In this document: positions 1 to 10,425 of the stretch, one piece after another | Layout of the letters: each line of letters starts with the position of its first letter | Numbering within the stretch: the first letter of the stretch is position 1 | Source: Vibrio tubiashii ATCC 19109 | Lineage (GTDB): Bacteria; Pseudomonadota; Gammaproteobacteria; Enterobacterales; Vibrionaceae | Length of the DNA: 64,000 nt | Direction of reading: 5' to 3' | Assembly: GCF_000772105.1 (NCBI RefSeq) | Contig: NZ_CP009354.1 | Coordinates: forward strand, 1,364,001-1,428,000 | Notes under the pieces: generated by a model | What the model saw: the letters and a program-made list of their open reading frames with translations, nothing else | What the model was told of the DNA's origin: nothing | Databases searched by the model: none | Position numbers and translations under genes: made by a program

Positions 1-666
1 CGCCGCGCAAATCAGCGGTGATGATAAAGGCGCAGTGACGGAAGGTGATGGCAATGTGATCCTTGAAGATAAGGGCACACTGACGTCTGTCGATGTGGAC
101 GGCAACAACGCGAACGACACCTTTAAAACCGACGTGACGCCAACCACCCACCCAAGTGAAGGGGCACCACTCGGCAGCCTGACCATCACTGAAGGCGGTG
201 AGTGGACGTACAACGTTGACAACAGCAAAGTGGAATACTTAGGTGAGGGTCAGACACGCGTTGAAACCTTCACTGTGTACTCGCAAGACGGCACACCACA
301 CCAAGTTGAAATCACCATCACAGGCACCAATGACGCCGCGCAAATCAGCGGCGATGATAAAGGCGCAGTGACGGAAGGCGATGGCAATGTGATCCTTGAA
401 GATAAGGGCACACTGACGTCTGTCGATGTGGACGGCAACAACGCCAACGACACCTTTAAAACTGAGGTAACGCCCAACAACCACCCAAGTGAAGGGGCGC
501 CACTGGGCAGCCTGACCATCACTGAAGGCGGTGAGTGGACGTACAACGTCGACAACAGCAAAGTGGAATACTTAGGTGAAGGTCAGACTCGCGTTGAAAC
601 CTTCACTGTGTACTCGCAAGACGGCACACCACACCAAGTTGAAATCACCATCACGGGCACCAATGA
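1..666 (+). repeat. Two 333-bp tandem repeats coding VCBS domains
   Basis: The sequence beginning at base 1 recurs at base 334 with only scattered substitutions, giving a 333-bp (111-codon) period. Differences are few and partly synonymous. The first unit begins exactly at the window edge, so more copies probably lie upstream. Such near-identical units expand and contract by recombination and can collapse in short-read assemblies. Confidence 0.95.
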
Positions 667-3600
667 TGCGCCAGAGTTCATCAGTGGTAGCAACGACAGT
701 CATGGACGTGACTCGCAAGGTAATATCGACGCAGATAGCTATCAGTTTAGTGTTGATGAAAACACCCCTACAGGTGTCATTGGCAAGGTTGAAGCGTTCG
801 ATATCGACCAAAACAGTCAGGTGACCTATCACCTAACGAATCACACAGACCTGTTTGAAATAAATACGGCTACTGGTGAAATCAGTGTTAAGAATGGTGT
901 TACGTTCGATCATGAAACAATCGACAGTTACCAACTTGTGGTAGAAGCCCGCGACCAATTCAATGGAAAAGATACAGCTCAAGTTAAAGTGCTTATCAAC
1001 GATCTTAACGAAGCGCCAATCGCTGAAGATGATAAGGGCATCGAAACGACGACCAAGACACTGGATCAGAACAATTGGGATGACAGTGCAGACATTAGTG
1101 TTGATTACTATGTGATTGATACTACTACAGGAAATAAAGTCGCTGATGCGTCTAAATCTGATTATACCGGTGATGGCGATCATAAGTACGGTGTGAGTTC
1201 TTCACTCGATAAAGGTTCAGACCGAGTCCAAGATGGACAGATAGGTTACGATGATGTCACTGGCCAAAGCGAAGCAATGCGTTTTTCATTTGCCAATGGA
1301 CAAGTGTCTAATCACGCCGAAGTTGAGGTGAAGAACCTTTGGACTGACACCAAAAATGGTAGTTGGGAGCCTGGTATTGAACGTGGAGTCTGGAAGGCAT
1401 ACTACAAAGGTGAACTAGTCGCGACTGGTGTCTTTGAAGGTACTCGCGGAGGCAGTCAAGTCGTTAGCATTGACGCAGATGGTCGCTATTTTGACAGTAT
1501 TGAGATGTCGACGATCAGCTACAAAGACGGTGTTGTTGATCCAAAAGGGTCTGAGTATTTCGTTACTCAAGTTAGCGCAGACCTGACTACTTTTGACGAT
1601 AGTTACCAAACCAGTGGCTCAGGTACGTTAGAGCTAGATGTTTTGGCAAATGATCATGATCCTGATGGTGATGATTTGACGATTGTCGATTATCCAAAAG
1701 AAGACTTCTTAACTCTTAAAGACGGGAAGTTGGTGTTTGACGCTGCGAAATATCTTGAATCTTTACCGGCAAACGAACGTATCATCAAAACTGGTGAAGT
1801 GAAGGAATACACCTTTAAGTACACCATCGAAGATGAAGACGGTTTAAAAGATACCGCTGAGGTTACTGTCAGCGTTATGGGTGAGCCAATGTCCTTAAAT
1901 GACGCTCACGCTGAGTTAAATGAATCTGAATTAGGTTTAGAGACGGGAGCTCATGCAGAAGGAGATTTGGTAGCAGACCTTGGATCCGCGACTGATGCCG
2001 AATATCACTTTGAAGTAGATCAGCATTTGAGTGGCTTCACTAGTGGCGGTAAACCAGTGTCGTTTGAGGTGAGCGCAGACCAAACTACCCTAACCGGATA
2101 TACAGGTGCTGGCTCAGATCGCGTTAAAGTGCTAGAAGCAACCATCGACGTTAACACGGGCCACTATTCTGTTGTTCAGCATTCTGCTCTAGATCATGCT
2201 GAACAAGGCGCAGATAAAATCGATATTTCTGCAAAAGTAGAGGTGAACGCAGGTGGTCAATCTGAGAGTGCCATTTTGCACCTAGATGTTACCGACTCGG
2301 TGCCTAGCTCAAATTCTGCCCACCACGTAATCAATGATGTCGCGCTGCAAAGCAACACCGTAGTAATAGCGCTTGATGCTTCACAGTCGATGAGTAATCA
2401 GGTATTGGATGCTGACGGACACTGGGTAACACGCTGGGAACTGGCAAGAGACTCCATCACTGCAATGTTTGAAAAGTACCAGGATGTCGGCGATGTACAG
2501 TTCAAAATTGCGGCTCACAGTGGTCTTCCTGATGGGCAGATTTCTGGTTGGCTAAGCTCAGTAGGAGACATTCGTCAGTTCTTCTTTGATGTTCAGCCAT
2601 CAGCTTGGACACCTTATAGTCAAGCGATTGATCAAGTGCATGAAGTACTTACAGACCCAACGAGTCAGTCATTGCTAAACAGCACCAACACACAGCTTTA
2701 CTTTATTTCTGATGGTGTCACGACAGATTTCGGCGGTTGGACAAATCAGTCGGGGGGATACGAAACCAAGGCTCGTGAAAGTCTAATGAAATGGAGTAGC
2801 GAAGATGATTTCTCCAGCCCAGAGCGATACCAGCAAGTTCGAGATGGTTTAGTAAAACCAACAACTGCTGAAGAAAAAATGATCCTCGAAAATGCCATGG
2901 AGAAGAGCATCGAGACGAGTGGGCAGACAATTGACAATATTTGGTCTGTAGGGATCGGTGCTGGGGCTGATTTGAAGTATTTGGAGCCGATAGCGACAGA
3001 CAAGGGCTCAGCGATAGTAGTGGTCGATGACGCGCAGATAGAAGAACTACTGATCAAAACAGTATCTGGCCAACTACAGAGTGACTTGATTACTCATCAT
3101 GGGGGCGAGGAGCAGTGGGTCGACACGATAGTCGTCGAAGGAGATACCTACCATTTCGATAAGCTAACCGGAGAAGTGACCAAGAGTGTAGCGGGCCACA
3201 TAGAAACAGTATCCGAGAGTCCTTTAGTGAAAATTGACACGAGTCATGGTCATCTTACAGTTAACTTTGAAAATGGACGTTATGACTACAAAGCGAATAA
3301 TGTAGATGGTCATCAACAAGATAAGTTTATCGCTAGAGTCGTAGATGCAGACGGTGATGTCGCTGAGAGCCAAATTACTATCGATGTTCAAGATACGTCA
3401 CAGCCGGATTCGTCGCGCAACATAGTCCAAGGTGATAGCCAAGCGAATACCTTGAATGGTACGGATGGTAACGACGCGCTAGTCGGGTATGATGGAGCTG
3501 ACACATTAAATGGTGGTGCAGGCGATGATATCCTTATCGGTGGTCTAGATAACGATGTACTTCTCGGCGGTTTAGGAAGTGATATCTTAACGGGTGGGGC

Positions 3601-3943
3601 AGGAAATGATGTGTTTGCTTTTTCTTCAGAATCACTAAATATGACAGCCGACCAAGATATTATTAAAGACTTCCATTTGAACGAAGATAAGCTTGATTTT
3701 ACCGATGTTTTGGCACCATTAGGTGATGAAGATAAGGATATGGAAAATCTGCTAAATCATCTAACGGCTAGCTTCGATGCAGACAAAGAGACATTAAATA
3801 TTGACCTCACGGCAGATGATGGGAAATCAGTATCTATCGCTTTAGAACAGTTCGATATGTCAGGCCTCGATTTATCAGTGTCGGCGAGCTCTCATGAGAT
3901 TGTAGAGCAATTGTTCCAGCATCAAGCTTTCAAAGTAGACTAA
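2..3943 (+). CDS. Large type I-secreted RTX adhesin with VCBS repeats and a VWA domain, 5' end outside window
   Basis: The reading frame is open from base 2, so the gene starts upstream of the window and only its last 1313 or so codons are seen. In order it shows two near-identical 111-residue VCBS repeats (nt 1–666), a cadherin-like domain (about 718–1020), a further repeat-type domain, an Ig/cadherin-like domain with an LANDHDPDGD motif, a von Willebrand A domain with a MIDAS-type DASQSMS motif (about 2350–3070), another VCBS-like segment, calcium-binding RTX nonapeptides of the GGxGxD type (about 3430–3620) and an acidic C-terminal tail. This is the usual end of BapA/LapA-like proteins exported by a type I ABC system and used for surface attachment or biofilm. 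The secretion genes are not in the window. A terminator follows. Family assignment is firm; the ligand is unknown. Confidence 0.93.
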   Translation, partial: AAQISGDDKGAVTEGDGNVILEDKGTLTSVDVDGNNANDTFKTDVTPTTHPSEGAPLGSLTITEGGEWTYNVDNSKVEYLGEGQTRVETFTVYSQDGTPHQVEITITGTNDAAQISGDDKGAVTEGDGNVILEDKGTLTSVDVDGNNANDTFKTEVTPNNHPSEGAPLGSLTITEGGEWTYNVDNSKVEYLGEGQTRVETFTVYSQDGTPHQVEITITGTNDAPEFISGSNDSHGRDSQGNIDADSYQFSVDENTPTGVIGKVEAFDIDQNSQVTYHLTNHTDLFEINTATGEISVKNGVTFDHETIDSYQLVVEARDQFNGKDTAQVKVLINDLNEAPIAEDDKGIETTTKTLDQNNWDDSADISVDYYVIDTTTGNKVADASKSDYTGDGDHKYGVSSSLDKGSDRVQDGQIGYDDVTGQSEAMRFSFANGQVSNHAEVEVKNLWTDTKNGSWEPGIERGVWKAYYKGELVATGVFEGTRGGSQVVSIDADGRYFDSIEMSTISYKDGVVDPKGSEYFVTQVSADLTTFDDSYQTSGSGTLELDVLANDHDPDGDDLTIVDYPKEDFLTLKDGKLVFDAAKYLESLPANERIIKTGEVKEYTFKYTIEDEDGLKDTAEVTVSVMGEPMSLNDAHAELNESELGLETGAHAEGDLVADLGSATDAEYHFEVDQHLSGFTSGGKPVSFEVSADQTTLTGYTGAGSDRVKVLEATIDVNTGHYSVVQHSALDHAEQGADKIDISAKVEVNAGGQSESAILHLDVTDSVPSSNSAHHVINDVALQSNTVVIALDASQSMSNQVLDADGHWVTRWELARDSITAMFEKYQDVGDVQFKIAAHSGLPDGQISGWLSSVGDIRQFFFDVQPSAWTPYSQAIDQVHEVLTDPTSQSLLNSTNTQLYFISDGVTTDFGGWTNQSGGYETKARESLMKWSSEDDFSSPERYQQVRDGLVKPTTAEEKMILENAMEKSIETSGQTIDNIWSVGIGAGADLKYLEPIATDKGSAIVVVDDAQIEELLIKTVSGQLQSDLITHHGGEEQWVDTIVVEGDTYHFDKLTGEVTKSVAGHIETVSESPLVKIDTSHGHLTVNFENGRYDYKANNVDGHQQDKFIARVVDADGDVAESQITIDVQDTSQPDSSRNIVQGDSQANTLNGTDGNDALVGYDGADTLNGGAGDDILIGGLDNDVLLGGLGSDILTGGAGNDVFAFSSESLNMTADQDIIKDFHLNEDKLDFTDVLAPLGDEDKDMENLLNHLTASFDADKETLNIDLTADDGKSVSIALEQFDMSGLDLSVSASSHEIVEQLFQHQAFKVD

Positions 3944-3954
3944 CACTAAAGAAT

Positions 3955-3980
3955 AAGGGGGCTGATCTAGCTCCCTTTTT
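3955..3980 (+). terminator. Rho-independent terminator of the adhesin gene
   Basis: A 9-bp stem with one G·T pair (AAGGGGGCT / AGCTCCCTT) is followed by a T-run, starting 12 bases after the adhesin stop codon. A second T-rich tract follows at about 3983–3989. Confidence 0.85.
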
Positions 3981-4095
3981 GCGTTTTTTCTCCTTATCGT
4001 GCAAATAAATCCGTGTAGACTCATTATTAATATGGATATTATAAATGTTTCTCTCATTGTGATAGAGCAGTGTATTGGGCTAAGGAAAGAGGCAA

Positions 4096-5238
4096 ATGAA
4101 GTCATTCGAGTGGGATAAATGCTACGAAACAGGTCTTGATGAAGTCGATGAGCAGCATCAATACCTCGTTGAGGTGATTAATCGCTACGGAGATTTAATC
4201 GCGCAAAACAGTATTTCTCTTCAAGATATTAGAATGGCTCTGTTTGAGCTTTCTCGATACGCTGAGTTTCATTTCAAGGAAGAAGAAAACCTGATGCGAA
4301 GCGTTGGTGTTTTCGATAAACACATCGAAGAGCACATTAAAGTGCATCGAGCCTTTATGGCTGACATCATCAGCATGCAATCCTTTATTAGTGAAGACAA
4401 TAAGAAAACGTCGGAACATCTGCTCAACTTTCTTATCCACTGGCTGGCCTACCATATTTTGGGTATAGACCAGAATATGTCGCGTCAAGTCAAACAAATT
4501 GAGTCCGGTATTGACCCTAAAGTCGCGTGGGAAAACGAAGAGAAGCAACAAGACAGCTCTACTGAACCCTTACTTAAAGCGCTCAATGGCTTATTTGAAC
4601 AGGTGTCTGAAAGGAATAAAGAGCTTTTAGAGCTTAACCAACATCTTGAAGACAAAGTTGAGGAAAGAACCAAGCAGCTCTCTAAAGCGAATAAACAACT
4701 AGAAGAGCTATCTCTAACCGATTCATTGACAAAACTACCCAACAGACGCTGTGCAATCCGCAAACTTAAAGCGTATTGGCAAGAGTCGACCCATAACAAC
4801 GAACCGCTCGTTTGTATTATGATTGATGTCGATTACTTTAAGCAAGTTAACGACAGTGCCGGCCATGATGCGGGAGACAGGCTCTTAACAGAGCTTTCTC
4901 AGACGCTTGCAGACTCGTTCAGAAGTGACGACCTAGTTTGCCGACTAGGGGGCGATGAGTTTTTTGTCATTTGCCCGAACACCGACACACAAGGCGGCGT
5001 TCATATTGCAGAGCTGACTCGTCATAAGGTCAATCAAATGCTTGTCCCAGTGGGAGAGAGCGTATGGCGAGGCAGTATTAGTGTTGGGGTAGCCCAGCGC
5101 ACAGAAGCCATGACGGACTACAACGATTTGATCAAAGCAGCAGACGAAGCGGTATACCAATCTAAGTCTGAAGGTCGGAATAAAGTTAACGCCGCCCATT
5201 CAGAGCTTTTACGGCCTAACTATCAAAGTGCACTTTAA
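4096..5238 (+). CDS. Hemerythrin–GGDEF diguanylate cyclase
   Basis: Predicted cytosolic enzyme making cyclic di-GMP from two GTP, with an oxygen/redox-sensing di-iron hemerythrin at its N terminus. Residues 1–130 contain the bacteriohemerythrin ligand set (H21, H59xxxE63, H80xxxH84, H120xxxxD125). A coiled-coil linker follows (about 155–210), then a GGDEF domain with an intact GGDEF active site near residue 285. Five residues before it is an RSDD motif that fits the RxxD inhibitory I-site, so product feedback is likely. The start ATG has a GAGG-like ribosome site. It follows a biofilm adhesin gene, which suggests but does not prove a c-di-GMP link. Its last 23 bases overlap the convergent LysR gene. 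Confidence 0.95.
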   Translation: MKSFEWDKCYETGLDEVDEQHQYLVEVINRYGDLIAQNSISLQDIRMALFELSRYAEFHFKEEENLMRSVGVFDKHIEEHIKVHRAFMADIISMQSFISEDNKKTSEHLLNFLIHWLAYHILGIDQNMSRQVKQIESGIDPKVAWENEEKQQDSSTEPLLKALNGLFEQVSERNKELLELNQHLEDKVEERTKQLSKANKQLEELSLTDSLTKLPNRRCAIRKLKAYWQESTHNNEPLVCIMIDVDYFKQVNDSAGHDAGDRLLTELSQTLADSFRSDDLVCRLGGDEFFVICPNTDTQGGVHIAELTRHKVNQMLVPVGESVWRGSISVGVAQRTEAMTDYNDLIKAADEAVYQSKSEGRNKVNAAHSELLRPNYQSAL

Positions 5239-6112
5239 TTAAGCGAAAGCACTGTTGTCGAAACCACCTGTGCGCGGGATCATTATGATGTTTCTCGTGC
5301 CACAACAAATAATAATGATGCTCTGGAAGTTGAAAAGGCAGCGCTACTGTTTGCAACCCATACTGTTGGCACAACGCTGCTGCAATATGGCTCGGGACAG
5401 TCATAATATTGCTACTAACTTCCAATAGCTGAGCAGCACTCTGCAAATCAGGCATTACCGCAGAGATGACTCTTTGATGTTCGCGTTTCTTAAACACGCC
5501 ATCTACCTCGCGGGTCTTGTCACCTAATCCACTCACCTGAATATGTTTCGCTGCAAAATACTCGTGTAAAGACAGCATTTTACTTTGTCCTAAGCTCTGC
5601 TTTGACCCGATTACAACATAATGGTCACTGGCGATACGTTTGCCATGAATATGATTGGGTACATCAACCGCCATTGTGGCAACGACATCAAAAGAGCTAG
5701 TGGCAAGCGCCTCTAGCTGTCCGTTGTCGATTATCGAACCTAGAATAGAAGAGTTCGGACAGTCTGTAGCGACAAGCTTCGCGATCTCAGGGAGTGATGC
5801 GCCTGAGACAAACGAGTCAAACCCAATGTGAAAGCGCCGTTCAATGTCTTCGAGCTTAAAATCTGAATGTTGATAAAGCGCATCCATCTGTTTCAGTAGG
5901 TTAGGCAAGGTCTGTTTTAACTCTTGCGCTCTATTGGTTAGCACAAACTCCTTTCCGTCTCGAACTAAAATGGGATCGCCAAAAGCATCTCGTATTTGAC
6001 CGAGTGTTCGACTCATTGCCGGTTGAGTTACATTCAGCTTTTTAGCCGCTTCAGTAAGGCTCTGTGTTTGAAGCAGAGCATTTAAAGCGGGCAGGAGTTT
6101 GTAGTTATTCAT
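5216..6112 (-). CDS. LysR-family transcriptional regulator
   Basis: Predicted DNA-binding regulator of 298 residues, a normal LysR length. An N-terminal winged helix-turn-helix (residues about 5–60, with the TEAAKKLNVTQPAMSRTLGQIR segment in two blocks) is followed by a periplasmic-binding-protein-like effector domain. I start at the ATG at 6112 rather than a TTG three bases upstream because an AAAGAG ribosome site is well placed. It begins 3 bases after the stop of the upstream GNAT gene, so the two are probably cotranscribed. Targets and effector are unknown. Confidence 0.9.
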   Translation of the reverse strand: MNNYKLLPALNALLQTQSLTEAAKKLNVTQPAMSRTLGQIRDAFGDPILVRDGKEFVLTNRAQELKQTLPNLLKQMDALYQHSDFKLEDIERRFHIGFDSFVSGASLPEIAKLVATDCPNSSILGSIIDNGQLEALATSSFDVVATMAVDVPNHIHGKRIASDHYVVIGSKQSLGQSKMLSLHEYFAAKHIQVSGLGDKTREVDGVFKKREHQRVISAVMPDLQSAAQLLEVSSNIMTVPSHIAAALCQQYGLQTVALPFQLPEHHYYLLWHEKHHNDPAHRWFRQQCFRLIKVHFDS

Positions 6113-6115
6113 CAA

Positions 6116-6598
6116 TTACAGCTCTTTTAGCATCCAGACATCGCAACTGTTGTGCTCAGTGCCTTCCAGTGGCTGGGATAAGTGCTCAAACCCAAACGTT
6201 TCATACATTCGCACCGCAGCATTCATATTGGATAAGGTGTCGAGATAGCAAGATTCGAACCCTTGTTCACGAGCAAAATCGAGACAAGCAGACACGAGCT
6301 TTCTACCCAAACCGAGCCCTCTGCTATCCGGCAGAAGGAACAGCTTCTTTAGCTCGCAGACTTTGTCACTACTTGAAAATGGGGCGAGCCCGCATCCGCC
6401 GACTATTTTTCCGTCTAGTTTAGCGACAAGATAGAGTGACTTATTCTCAAGGGTATAGTGCTGGCTCATGTTGCTCACTTCTGCATCTGAAGGACCATAA
6501 CCCTCACCAACAGCGCCAAATTCTGCGCCAACCTTCTGAATAATTTCGCATATTGCTTGGTTGTGCTCAGGAAGAATAGGAGTGATTGTTAGATTCAT
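6116..6598 (-). CDS. GNAT-family N-acetyltransferase
   Basis: 160-residue acyl-CoA-dependent acetyltransferase of unknown acceptor. The acetyl-CoA loop is visible in the segment LFLLPDSRGLGLGRKL (R/Q-x-x-G-x-G/A type), followed by the LDTLSNMNAAVRMYETFGF helix typical of the family. A longer frame extends to 6637, but the ATG at 6598 has a GAGGTAA ribosome site directly upstream and begins the conserved fold. It is the first gene of a probable two-gene operon with the LysR regulator. Confidence 0.9.
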   Translation of the reverse strand: MNLTITPILPEHNQAICEIIQKVGAEFGAVGEGYGPSDAEVSNMSQHYTLENKSLYLVAKLDGKIVGGCGLAPFSSSDKVCELKKLFLLPDSRGLGLGRKLVSACLDFAREQGFESCYLDTLSNMNAAVRMYETFGFEHLSQPLEGTEHNSCDVWMLKEL

Positions 6599-6771
6599 GT
6601 TTACCTCAATTGCTTTCTTAACTCTGTTGAAAGCCAATTTATCGCTATTGATGAATGAATAAAAATTATTTTAGATTATGTTAATAATAACAAAAAGTGA
6701 TGTCTTTGCGGCAAGTATCAAAGTGGTTAGCCAATTTAGATGCTTGATAAGTGTCCAACAGGCGATTCTAA

Positions 6772-7872
<1,101 letters not shown>

Positions 7873-7890
7873 TCCAGGGGATACATCACT

Positions 7891-10296
7891 ATGAAATTTA
7901 GCGAATCTTGGCTTCGTGAGTGGGTAAACCCTGCGGTATCGACTGACGAACTTACACACCAAATCACAATGGCGGGTCTAGAAGTAGACGATGTACTACC
8001 TGTTGCTGGTTCTTTCACTGGCGTTAAAGTAGGTAAAGTGGTTGAGTGTGGTCAACACCCAGACGCTGACAAACTACGTGTAACTAAAGTAGATGTTGGC
8101 GCTGAAGAACTTCTAGACATCGTTTGTGGCGCATCTAACTGTCGCCTAGGTATCAAAGTTGCGGTTGCGACTGTTGGTGCTGCTCTACCAGGCGATTTCA
8201 AAATCAAAAAAGCAAAACTACGTGGTCAACCATCACACGGCATGCTGTGTTCATTCTCTGAACTAGGTATCGACGTTGAATCTGATGGCATCATGGAGCT
8301 AGCAGAAGACGCAGTTATCGGTACTGATTTCCGCGAATTCCTAGGTCTTGACGACGTAACAGTAGACGTAGACCTAACGGCTAACCGCGCGGACTGTTTC
8401 AGCATCCGTGGTATGGCGCGTGAAGTTGGCGTTCTAAACCGTGCTGACGTAACTGAGCCTGCGGTTAACCCAGTAGCACCAGCTATCGACGACACAGTTT
8501 CTATCGAAGTGAAAGCGACTGCAGCATGTCCACGTTACCTTGGCCGTGTGGTTAAGAACGTAAACGTTCAAGCTGAAACACCACTTTGGATGCAAGAGAA
8601 ACTGCGCCGCTGTGGTATTCGCTCTATCGACCCAGTAGTTGATATCACTAACTTTGTTCTTTTAGAGCAAGGCCAGCCAATGCACGCATTCGATCTTGCT
8701 AAGATTGAAGGTGGTATCGTGGTTCGTATGGCAGAGCAGGGCGAGAAGCTAACTCTTCTAGACGGCAACGAAGCTGAGCTAAATGCTGATACTCTAGTAG
8801 TAGCAGACCACAACAAAGCACTTGCTATCGCAGGTATCTTTGGTGGTGAAGAGTCTGGTGTAACGACTGAAACTAAAGACGTACTACTTGAGTGTGCGTT
8901 CTTCGCACCAGACCACATCCGTGGTCGCGCACGTAGCTACGGTCTACATACAGATTCTTCAATGCGTTTTGAGCGTGGTGTCGATTTCGCACTACAAACA
9001 AGCGCAATGGAGCGTGCAACAGAACTTCTTGTTGAGATCTGTGGCGGTGAAGTAGCGCCTGTTGTTGCAGTAGAGTCAGAAGCTGACCTACCAAAAGCAA
9101 ACACAGTATCACTACGTCGCACTAAGCTAGATAGCCTACTAGGTCACCACATTGCAGACAGCGATGTTGTTGAGATCCTAGAGCGTCTTGGCCTAACTGT
9201 AGAGACTACAGACGCAGGTTGGACAGCAACAGCACCGACATGGCGTTTTGATATCGCAATCGAGCAAGACCTAATTGAAGAAGTAGGTCGTATCTACGGT
9301 TACGATAACATTCCTAACCAAAACCCAGCGGCAGCACTTAAGATGCACGACCACGTTGAAGCGAACATTCCGCTAAAACGCGTTCGTAACCTACTTGTTG
9401 ACCGTGGTTACCAAGAAGCGATCACTTACAGCTTCGTTGAGCCAGAGCAGCAAAAACTTGTTGTTCCAGGTGTTGAGCCGCTAATCCTGCCATTCCCAAT
9501 CTCTGCGGATATGTCAGCAATGCGCCTAGGCCTAATCCAAGGTCTACTAAACACTGTTGTTCACAACCAGAAACGTCAACAGCCACGTGTTCGTCTATTC
9601 GAATACGGCCTACGTTTCATCCCATGTGAGTCTGCTGAAAACGGTATGCGCCAAGAGCCTATGCTTGCAGGTGTTATCGCAGGTACTCGCAGCGAAGAGC
9701 ACTGGGACATCGAAACCAACACGGTTGATTTCTTTGACCTGAAAGGCGATCTAGAAGCGGTTCTTGAGCTAACAGCTAACGAAGTAGCTTACTCTTTCGC
9801 AGCGCTTTCTGCTGAAGATAAAGCAGCGAATCCAGCGCTTCACCCAGGTCAATCTGCAGCTATCGTCGTTGATGGCAAGCAGGTAGGTGTGATTGGTACA
9901 GTTCACCCAGAACTTGAGCGTAAGTTTGGTCTAAACGGCCGTACTATCGTATTCGAAGTTGAGTGGTCTGCAATCAGCACTAAAGTGATCCCTGAAGCAG
10001 TACAGCTTTCTAAGTTCCCATCAAACCGTCGTGACATCGCGGTCGTTGTTGATGAAGCAGTTGCTTCTGGCGACATCGTTGCAGCATGTCTAGAGCAAGG
10101 TGGTGAGTTCCTGAAAGACGCGAAACTATTCGACGTTTACGTTGGTAAAGGCGTTGAAGAAGGTAAGAAGAGCCTAGCTATCGCGCTAACACTACAGTCA
10201 GTTGAGCGTACGCTTGAAGATGCAGACATCGCTGGCGCGGTTGACGCTATCGTTGCTCACGTATCTGAGAAGTTCGGTGCGTCGCTACGTGATTAA
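7891..10296 (+). CDS. pheT: Phenylalanyl-tRNA synthetase beta subunit
   Basis: Beta subunit of PheRS, 801 residues (E. coli has 795). It carries the N-terminal EMAP/OB-type tRNA-binding domain (about residues 40–150), the B3/B4 editing region, the B5 DNA-binding-like domain and a C-terminal ferredoxin-fold anticodon-binding domain (about 707–800). The ATG has a GGGGA ribosome site. A strong terminator lies 25 bases after the stop. In E. coli, and as far as I recall in most vibrios, ihfA follows pheT; here an accessory region follows instead, and the last 137 bases of the gene are duplicated at 17309–17445. Confidence 0.98.
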   Translation: MKFSESWLREWVNPAVSTDELTHQITMAGLEVDDVLPVAGSFTGVKVGKVVECGQHPDADKLRVTKVDVGAEELLDIVCGASNCRLGIKVAVATVGAALPGDFKIKKAKLRGQPSHGMLCSFSELGIDVESDGIMELAEDAVIGTDFREFLGLDDVTVDVDLTANRADCFSIRGMAREVGVLNRADVTEPAVNPVAPAIDDTVSIEVKATAACPRYLGRVVKNVNVQAETPLWMQEKLRRCGIRSIDPVVDITNFVLLEQGQPMHAFDLAKIEGGIVVRMAEQGEKLTLLDGNEAELNADTLVVADHNKALAIAGIFGGEESGVTTETKDVLLECAFFAPDHIRGRARSYGLHTDSSMRFERGVDFALQTSAMERATELLVEICGGEVAPVVAVESEADLPKANTVSLRRTKLDSLLGHHIADSDVVEILERLGLTVETTDAGWTATAPTWRFDIAIEQDLIEEVGRIYGYDNIPNQNPAAALKMHDHVEANIPLKRVRNLLVDRGYQEAITYSFVEPEQQKLVVPGVEPLILPFPISADMSAMRLGLIQGLLNTVVHNQKRQQPRVRLFEYGLRFIPCESAENGMRQEPMLAGVIAGTRSEEHWDIETNTVDFFDLKGDLEAVLELTANEVAYSFAALSAEDKAANPALHPGQSAAIVVDGKQVGVIGTVHPELERKFGLNGRTIVFEVEWSAISTKVIPEAVQLSKFPSNRRDIAVVVDEAVASGDIVAACLEQGGEFLKDAKLFDVYVGKGVEEGKKSLAIALTLQSVERTLEDADIAGAVDAIVAHVSEKFGASLRD

Positions 10297-10320
10297 TCAT
10301 TTCTGATTAGATAGAAAACC

Positions 10321-10345
10321 AAAGGCCTCGCATTGCGAGGCCTTT
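10321..10345 (+). terminator. pheST terminator, left copy of the repeated segment
   Basis: An 11-bp stem (AAAGGCCTCGC / GCGAGGCCTTT) with an ATT loop and a T-run. The segment from 10310 to 10343 recurs almost unchanged at 15328–15362, which makes it a candidate recombination site as well as a terminator. Confidence 0.9.
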
Positions 10346-10425
10346 TTGTTTGGGGCAAATAAGGAGTAGGGTGATAACTCATTATTGGACAAATTAGATG
10401 GCCAATATCACTCATCCACTACAGT

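Noticed and set aside
239..1183. Several antisense open frames in the VCBS region
   Set aside because: They mirror the repeat structure and codon bias of the sense gene and have no ribosome sites.
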